Source: a bacterium Ga0077546
GTDB taxonomy: Bacteria > Cyanobacteriota > Vampirovibrionia > Obscuribacterales > Obscuribacteraceae
Length of the DNA stretch: 15,671 nt
Assembly (NCBI GenBank): GCA_001464165.1
Contig: LNEX01000582.1
Coordinates: 1-15,671, forward strand
Direction of reading: 5' to 3'
In this document: piece by piece, positions 11,354 to 15,671 of the stretch
Layout: each line of letters opens with the position of its first letter
How positions within the stretch are numbered: the stretch's first letter is position 1
Position numbers and translations under genes: made by a program
Notes under the pieces: model-generated
Databases searched by the model: none
What the model saw: the letters and a program-made list of their open reading frames with translations, nothing else
Told to the model about the DNA's origin: nothing

Positions 11354-13078
11354 CTAGTCAGGTTCGCGTACATAGCCCTTACTATTGAGATGATTTGCTC
11401 CAAATCGCTTCTCCATTGGCTTTATTGTCTGAGCATTCCAAAACGAACTCGGCATATCAATTGTCATCGGCGTCTTTAGCTTCAGCATTACGGCCAAAGC
11501 TGATTGATCAATGGGATTGGCAATGAGACTCAACTCTTGCAAATTTACTAATTTGAGTAACTCTGGCAAACACTTAGCAGTGATCGAATTATCTTCAATA
11601 TTCAACTTCAACAACATTGTCATGCCACCAATGGCCTGCATATCATCATCTCTAAGCCGGCAGCCCTGGGCCGTGAAGTGAAGCAGACTGTTATGCTGAG
11701 CCAGACTGGTAATTAACGGAGAAGCATTCTTCGTTCCGCTAACAACAAAACTTTGAAGCTTCGGCAAGCAATTCAACTTGAGCAAATCTTCTCCTGTCAA
11801 TGTTGAATCAGATAGGTCAAGATCGATCAACCCAGGTAACTTATTGAGGCTATTTATGGCTGCCAGACTAAACTTGCCACGACTAACAATCACTTTCCGG
11901 AGCGACGTAATATGCTCTATAGAAACGAGTGACTTATCACCCCAGTCACCAGAAACACCGTCATCAAAGCGCACAGCGAACAAATCATTAGCGCCAAAAC
12001 CCCGCAAAAGCTCAGGCTGATCACATATTGCTTGACCAGCCCGAAATACTACAGCTGGGCCATCTTCAATCTCGACAACACCACAAGCAGGACGACAGTT
12101 TTTTTCGTCACCCTGACCAATCCTACCGATTTCTCTATCAGGAAATTGAAAGCAGATAAAACCAGATCTCTTTGGCCGTAAGCGATAAGTACCTAACGCC
12201 GGCACTGGAACTTCGCCTGGCTGCACCGACATTGAAGAATCGGGCCTTGGAGAACTAGCCTGCTGCAAAGCTAAGAACACTCCAAGTGCAAACAAAGGCA
12301 AGACCAATATCAACAAATACACTTTAAATCGTCCATCAATCGCCCCTTTAGACTGGCTGGCAGCAGTAGAGAGCAGCTCAGGCGAAGGCAAGTGAGAATT
12401 AAGTTGCTTAGTATGCTCGCCCATCACCTCTAATACTTCCGAAAACGACTGGGGACGCTCAGCTGGATCTTTGGCTAGTAGCTCGGCCACCAGCTCCTCA
12501 AGCCAATCTGGGTAAGCTTGCACTTGCTCCAAGCCGCACGCCTCTACCAAAGTCGGAGCCGGAACTTCCTGATGACAGAGCATAGTGGCAAAGGCCGTTG
12601 CCGCGCGAAAGGGCGGCTTACCTGTGAGCATTTCAAAAAGAGCACAGCCACTAGAATAAATGTCTGAACGGGCGTCTACTTTGTCACCCACTGATTGCTC
12701 AGGGCTCATATACAGCGGGCTACCAAATACTGTTCCGGCCACGGTCAGCTGCTGGCCAACAGATGCCGTAGCTGACAAAGCAGCGATGCCAAAGTCAACG
12801 AGCTTAACAGCGACGATGGCATCACTAGTGCTACTGCGCAACTCTAGGAAAATATTGGCCGGCTTAATATCGCGGTGGACAACACCATTTTCATGACAAA
12901 CAAGAAGGCCCTGACAAAGCCCAGAAAAGACATACAGTGCCTCTGCCACGTCCAACATGCCCTTGCGAGCAATGCGTTCAGCCAGTGACTCGCCATCGAG
13001 ATGCTCCATGGTGTAATAAGGCAAGCCACCTTCGGCAATACCAAAATCGAAGACTTGCACAATATTCTTGTGCTTCAA
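11354..13078 (-). CDS. 5'-truncated membrane Ser/Thr protein kinase with LRR outer domain
   Basis: The frame opens after a TAG and enters a Hanks-type kinase at the alpha-C/beta-4 boundary (KHKNIVQVFDFG). The C-lobe is intact: HRDIKPAN with Asp70, DFG at 95-97, SPE at 125-127 and SDIYSSGCALFEMLTGKPPF. A transmembrane helix lies at about 252-271. The outer part (about 370-550) shows leucine-rich repeats such as LPGLIDLDLSDSTL and LVNLQELSLIANPI. The glycine-rich loop, ATP-anchoring lysine and alpha-C glutamate (normally about 60-90 residues earlier) are absent, and no frame just upstream encodes them. The only start is a TTG without a Shine-Dalgarno site. It is probably a decapitated, inactive kinase or pseudogene, though its long open frame suggests recent loss or a kept function. 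Confidence 0.75.
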   Translation of the reverse strand: MKHKNIVQVFDFGIAEGGLPYYTMEHLDGESLAERIARKGMLDVAEALYVFSGLCQGLLVCHENGVVHRDIKPANIFLELRSSTSDAIVAVKLVDFGIAALSATASVGQQLTVAGTVFGSPLYMSPEQSVGDKVDARSDIYSSGCALFEMLTGKPPFRAATAFATMLCHQEVPAPTLVEACGLEQVQAYPDWLEELVAELLAKDPAERPQSFSEVLEVMGEHTKQLNSHLPSPELLSTAASQSKGAIDGRFKVYLLILVLPLFALGVFLALQQASSPRPDSSMSVQPGEVPVPALGTYRLRPKRSGFICFQFPDREIGRIGQGDEKNCRPACGVVEIEDGPAVVFRAGQAICDQPELLRGFGANDLFAVRFDDGVSGDWGDKSLVSIEHITSLRKVIVSRGKFSLAAINSLNKLPGLIDLDLSDSTLTGEDLLKLNCLPKLQSFVVSGTKNASPLITSLAQHNSLLHFTAQGCRLRDDDMQAIGGMTMLLKLNIEDNSITAKCLPELLKLVNLQELSLIANPIDQSALAVMLKLKTPMTIDMPSSFWNAQTIKPMEKRFGANHLNSKGYVREPD

Positions 13079-13107
13079 TTGAGTCTACTTTTGAGAGGTC
13101 TGCCGGC

Positions 13108-14451
13108 TCACCGGTCATTGACCTTCTTTCCCTTAGCTAGTACATCAGCACCACACTTACTGCACTTATAGTAGCCCTCAAGGGGAGTGCCGCAAACCGC
13201 ACAGTCATCAGTAGTTCTGCGAAGGGAGTCTTCAGGGGCAACTTCAATTACTTTCCAACTACCAGTAACAAAGCCGGTGGCACAAGCCTGTAAATGTTTC
13301 GCTTCGTCTTCGCGGTGGGTCTGGCGCAGCAAATTAGCATAATTTTGCAAGACTTTCACAGTATCAGCGTGGCCTGCACCCTGAACCTTAGTGCGAATTG
13401 CCAAACAACGTTTATAGGCGTTCTCCGCCTCAAGCATTTTTTTATGGACAAAATACAACATAGCAATATTGCCCAGACAAGTGGCCACCGTAAGGTGCTC
13501 AGGACCATACATTTTTTCGTAAATCTTGCAGCTCTCTAGGGCGCTTTTTTCAGCAGCTCCATAGTTTCCACAATAATAATAACAGCGAGCAAGGCTATCG
13601 GCCGACTCTGCCACAACAGTATGATTAGGACCAAAAACACGCACCTTAGCCTTGTGCACTTGCTCTAAAAGTGGTGCCGCTTGCTGGTTGCGATCTTGCG
13701 AACCGAGAGCCTTTGCCAAGGCTTCCAGAGTAAGACAGAGACGATGGTCTGTTTCACCAAATGACTGCGCGATTTCAAGAGCTTTAGCGAGTCGCTCTTC
13801 AGCTCTAGCCCAGTCGCCGACCGCCAATGCTTCGCAACCGTCTCGATAGAGTGGCTCCCAGAGAGCCATGGCTTCGTCAGAGGTAAGGACCTTGCGTGGA
13901 GCGGGCGCTGCGGCAGGCGGCTTCATGGCCTCAAAGCGACCGGTCTTCGACCACTGCCTAGCATTTACCACTGCTGGAGCAGAGCCCTTATTCCTCAATT
14001 TGAGCAAAACATCGTCGTAGGTAGCTTGCAATTTCTGCACATCTGGATGAGCTAGGCCGAGAATGCGTTTTTTAATATCCAAAGCTTTGAGAAGAATTGG
14101 CTCCGCCAACTCTTCCTTTTGCATAACAACATAAAGCAAACCAAGATTAGCCTGCATTCCCGCAACGTCAACATGCTCTTGGCCAAACACCTTGGTATAA
14201 ATCACAACTAACTCTTGTGCCATCGGTTCGGCATCTTTGAACTTCTCTTGAAACCAAAGACATTCGCACAAACGCTCTAAAGACAAGGCTCGCCGACGAT
14301 CTGTTGGACCAAATTCTTTGCTCTCTTCGAGGGCTGCATACCATAGGTTCTCGGCATACTCGTACTTACCCTCCGACTGAGCTTTCTCTGCCGAGTTCTT
14401 ATAATTCTGCCAGCGGTCTTTTATTGCCAAGATAGTACGCCCAGTAGACAA
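13108..14451 (-). CDS. TPR (kinesin-light-chain type) protein with C-terminal zinc ribbon (447 aa)
   Basis: Two blocks of tetratricopeptide repeats (about residues 15-155 and 205-390) have the kinesin-light-chain style, with phrases such as FGQEHVDVAGMQANLGLLY, MYGPEHLTVATCLGNIAMLY and AGHADTVKVLQNYANLL. An Ala/Pro-rich linker separates them (about 160-195). The C-terminus has CxxC-x9-CxxC (Cys417, 420, 430, 433), a probable zinc ribbon. It is a cytoplasmic scaffold or adaptor by fold. The start is TTG at 14451 just after an in-frame TAA, with only a weak, distant Shine-Dalgarno site, so the start is uncertain. It lies 29 bp upstream of the truncated kinase and is probably co-transcribed with it. 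Confidence 0.8.
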   Translation of the reverse strand: MSTGRTILAIKDRWQNYKNSAEKAQSEGKYEYAENLWYAALEESKEFGPTDRRRALSLERLCECLWFQEKFKDAEPMAQELVVIYTKVFGQEHVDVAGMQANLGLLYVVMQKEELAEPILLKALDIKKRILGLAHPDVQKLQATYDDVLLKLRNKGSAPAVVNARQWSKTGRFEAMKPPAAAPAPRKVLTSDEAMALWEPLYRDGCEALAVGDWARAEERLAKALEIAQSFGETDHRLCLTLEALAKALGSQDRNQQAAPLLEQVHKAKVRVFGPNHTVVAESADSLARCYYYCGNYGAAEKSALESCKIYEKMYGPEHLTVATCLGNIAMLYFVHKKMLEAENAYKRCLAIRTKVQGAGHADTVKVLQNYANLLRQTHREDEAKHLQACATGFVTGSWKVIEVAPEDSLRRTTDDCAVCGTPLEGYYKCSKCGADVLAKGKKVNDR

Positions 14452-14530
14452 TCTAATACATAGTTACCACCCTTCGCTAAGTTTTCACCGCTTTTCAGCT
14501 TCTCTTTTTCCTTACGTAACAGCAAATAGA

Positions 14531-14575
14531 CACTTTGAAATATGTATTTGGGGCCTCTAGCCCTTGATCAAAGTG
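14531..14575. promoter_or_regulatory. Nested dyad in divergent intergenic region
   Basis: CACTTTGA (14531-14538) and TCAAAGTG (14568-14575) are perfect inverted repeats. They enclose a smaller dyad GGGC-CTCTA-GCCC (14551-14563). The element lies between the divergently transcribed TPR gene and the repeat-rich membrane protein gene and overlaps the candidate plus-strand -35 box. It fits an operator for shared control, or a cruciform. Confidence 0.45.
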
Positions 14576-14590
14576 GTTGGATCTTAATAA
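14564..14590 (+). promoter_or_regulatory. Candidate promoter for the repeat-rich membrane protein gene
   Basis: TTGATC (14564-14569) and TAATAA (14585-14590) resemble -35 and -10 boxes, but with a 15-base spacer, which is short. The position, about 30 bases before the ATG, leaves a short leader containing the Shine-Dalgarno site GGAGG (14608-14612). Confidence 0.3.
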
Positions 14591-14619
14591 ACTAAGCATT
14601 ACATTTTGGAGGCGGTCAA

Positions 14620-15432
14620 ATGGACGAGGAAAAATCTCAACCGAGCTTGAGTGAACAGCTAAATGCTATTCCAACGCCTTCTACAGTGAAGCCAACCCCA
14701 GGTGCATCCCCAAATAGCCCGATCGGGCGAATCACTAATTCTGGCATGGCTTCGCAGTCGCCAGGGCGAATAACCAGTTCCGGTATGGCTTCGCAGTCAC
14801 CCGCCCAACCAGAGGCGCAGCAGCAAGGCGCGGATGTGCCGCAGTGGATGAAAAACTACGCCTCTTATCAAAACAATGGTTCGCCAGCGCCGATCACTAG
14901 CAATAGTTATCAGACAGCATCACCTGCCGGTGACCCATCTCAAGGCAGCGGAGGAGGCTACCAAATCATCATGGTTGTCATGATTTTGGCTTGCGTAGCT
15001 GTCTTCGGCTTCCTTTACATTAACAAAGACAAAGCACCCGCAATGCCAGCCACACCGGGTATGCCCGGGGCGGTGAGCAGTCCACTAACACCAACAACAA
15101 ATGTCCCAGCTGCAACCAATCAAATACCAGCAAGTACAACTCAACCGCTAAACCCGGTGCCTCAGGTTAACCCAACTAACGCAATACCAGCTCAGAGCCC
15201 ACCTGATCAATCGGCACAACCGCCAGATCCAAACCAACCTCAGCCAGCCGCAGGCACGACCTACCCAGGCGGAACAACTTATCCAGGCGGAACTACCTAC
15301 CCAGGTGGGACAACCTATCCGAGTGGTACCACCTACCCAGCGGGAACGACCTACCCGACTGGAGCCCCTACTAGCCCCGAGGCTGGCACGCAAGATCCTA
15401 ATGCTACACCTGGAACCACCCCAGCCCAGTAA
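14620..15432 (+). CDS. Repeat-rich single-pass membrane protein (270 aa)
   Basis: GGAGG lies seven bases before the ATG. The N-terminal 113 residues are polar and include a tandem pair of 13-residue repeats (GRITNSGMASQSP and GRITSSGMASQSP, residues 36-61). One transmembrane helix follows (about 114-133), then NKDK, then an outer region rich in Pro, Thr, Ala and Gln. This ends in six hexapeptides GTTYPx (212-247). The positive-inside rule is only weakly informative, but the single helix without a signal peptide suggests a signal-anchor protein with the Pro-rich tail outside or in the periplasm. The Ser/Thr-rich inner repeats could be kinase targets; this is inference from the kinase-like gene nearby. 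No enzymatic domain was recognised. It is the only complete plus-strand gene here. Confidence 0.75.
   Translation: MDEEKSQPSLSEQLNAIPTPSTVKPTPGASPNSPIGRITNSGMASQSPGRITSSGMASQSPAQPEAQQQGADVPQWMKNYASYQNNGSPAPITSNSYQTASPAGDPSQGSGGGYQIIMVVMILACVAVFGFLYINKDKAPAMPATPGMPGAVSSPLTPTTNVPAATNQIPASTTQPLNPVPQVNPTNAIPAQSPPDQSAQPPDPNQPQPAAGTTYPGGTTYPGGTTYPGGTTYPSGTTYPAGTTYPTGAPTSPEAGTQDPNATPGTTPAQ
14725..14802 (+). repeat. Tandem 39-bp in-frame duplication
   Basis: Two adjacent 39-bp units encode GRITNSGMASQSP and GRITSSGMASQSP. One residue differs, plus several silent bases, so the duplication is not brand new and the peptide seems to be conserved. Confidence 0.8.
15253..15360 (+). repeat. Six 18-bp repeats encoding GTTYPx
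   Basis: Six consecutive 18-bp units encode GTTYP followed by Gly, Gly, Gly, Ser, Ala and Thr in turn. Codons vary between copies while the peptide is kept, pointing to selection on the protein. Such arrays readily change copy number. Confidence 0.85.
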
Positions 15433-15449
15433 TCGGAACAGTTAAAACA

Positions 15450-15489
15450 AAAAAGCACGTGACACCAAATACGAGGTCACGTGCTTTTT
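15450..15489. terminator. Bidirectional intrinsic terminator
   Basis: AAAAAGCACGTGAC (15450-15463) and GTCACGTGCTTTTT (15476-15489) form a perfect 14-bp stem with a 12-base loop between convergent genes. The plus-strand RNA ends in a U-run. On the minus strand, the complement of the A-run at 15449-15454 gives UUUUUUG. The right arm overlaps the stop codon of the minus-strand gene. Confidence 0.85.
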
Positions 15490-15671
15490 ACTTAAAAGCA
15501 TCCAAAAATTGCTCGACGCTGCTGTTCAATGCTTTAGAGTCATAGAGCACTTCGAATTCAAGAGGGACAACCTGAAAGTTCTTCGGATAAGTAAGAAGCG
15601 AGAGCGGCAGAGATACTGTTTTGATTGCAGTAGTAGAAAGCAAATGTGATTCACCGCCGATTTTAAATTTC
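15488..15671 (-). CDS. Hypothetical protein, C-terminal fragment (runs off window)
   Basis: An open frame of 60 codons enters from the right edge and ends at TAA (15488-15490), inside the bidirectional terminator. Its end reads VVPLEFEVLYDSKALNSS and then VEQFLDAFK. The fragment mixes beta-like and helical stretches and has no motif I recognise. The coding-like composition and the terminator at its stop support it as a real convergent gene. Confidence 0.55.
   Translation of the reverse strand, partial: KFKIGGESHLLSTTAIKTVSLPLSLLTYPKNFQVVPLEFEVLYDSKALNSSVEQFLDAFK

Noticed and set aside
3147..15360. CRISPR array
   Set aside because: The only tandem repeats are a microsatellite-like purine tract and in-frame protein repeats. 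None have unique spacers of regular length.

Overview
This window most likely comes from a bacterium with a two-membrane envelope and abundant Hanks-type kinases and TPR proteins. The kinase and kinesin-light-chain-type TPR genes, with mixed GC (about 58% by eye on the left, nearer 45-50% on the right), resemble Candidatus Obscuribacter and other Melainabacteria/Vampirovibrionia. This assignment is an inference from gene style, not from a marker gene. No rRNA, tRNA, CRISPR array, insertion sequence, integrase or recognisable phage structural gene was found.

Region 1 (1-10,691) holds eighteen co-directional minus-strand genes, packed tightly, mostly small and mostly of unknown function. In transcription order from the right they are: a 184-aa protein; a 33-aa membrane peptide; two tandem paralogues with the LPTFF/WFW/PIDQL pattern; a membrane protein; a helical coiled-coil protein; a 932-aa dikinase-like enzyme; a 106-aa acidic protein; a helical TPR-like protein overlapping a 66-aa protein; a strong intrinsic terminator; two polytopic membrane proteins (one like the YvlD/'phage holin 4' family); two unknown soluble proteins; a lipoprotein; two small prepilin-like membrane proteins; and a gene cut by the window edge. 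Several genes overlap or use strong Shine-Dalgarno sites, and many gaps contain stem-loops without a U-tract. The dikinase keeps the nucleotide-binding and phosphohistidine domains of pyruvate phosphate dikinase. Its PEP/pyruvate barrel has been replaced by about 420 unfamiliar residues ending in an HExxH motif.

Region 2 (10,692-11,353) is a 660-bp gap without a convincing gene. It holds several inverted repeats and marks a change in base composition and gene style.

Region 3 (11,354-14,451, minus strand) holds a TPR/zinc-ribbon protein and, 29 bp downstream, a membrane-anchored Ser/Thr kinase. The kinase keeps its C-lobe, transmembrane helix and leucine-rich outer domain but has lost the ATP-binding N-lobe.

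Region 4 (14,452-15,671) starts with a divergent intergenic region containing a nested dyad. It drives a plus-strand single-pass membrane protein with a duplicated 13-residue cytoplasmic segment and six GTTYPx repeats outside. A bidirectional terminator separates this gene from a convergent gene that runs off the right edge.

The most interesting candidate system is Region 1: the chimeric dikinase-like enzyme set among uncharacterised coiled-coil, TPR-like, membrane and prepilin-like proteins.
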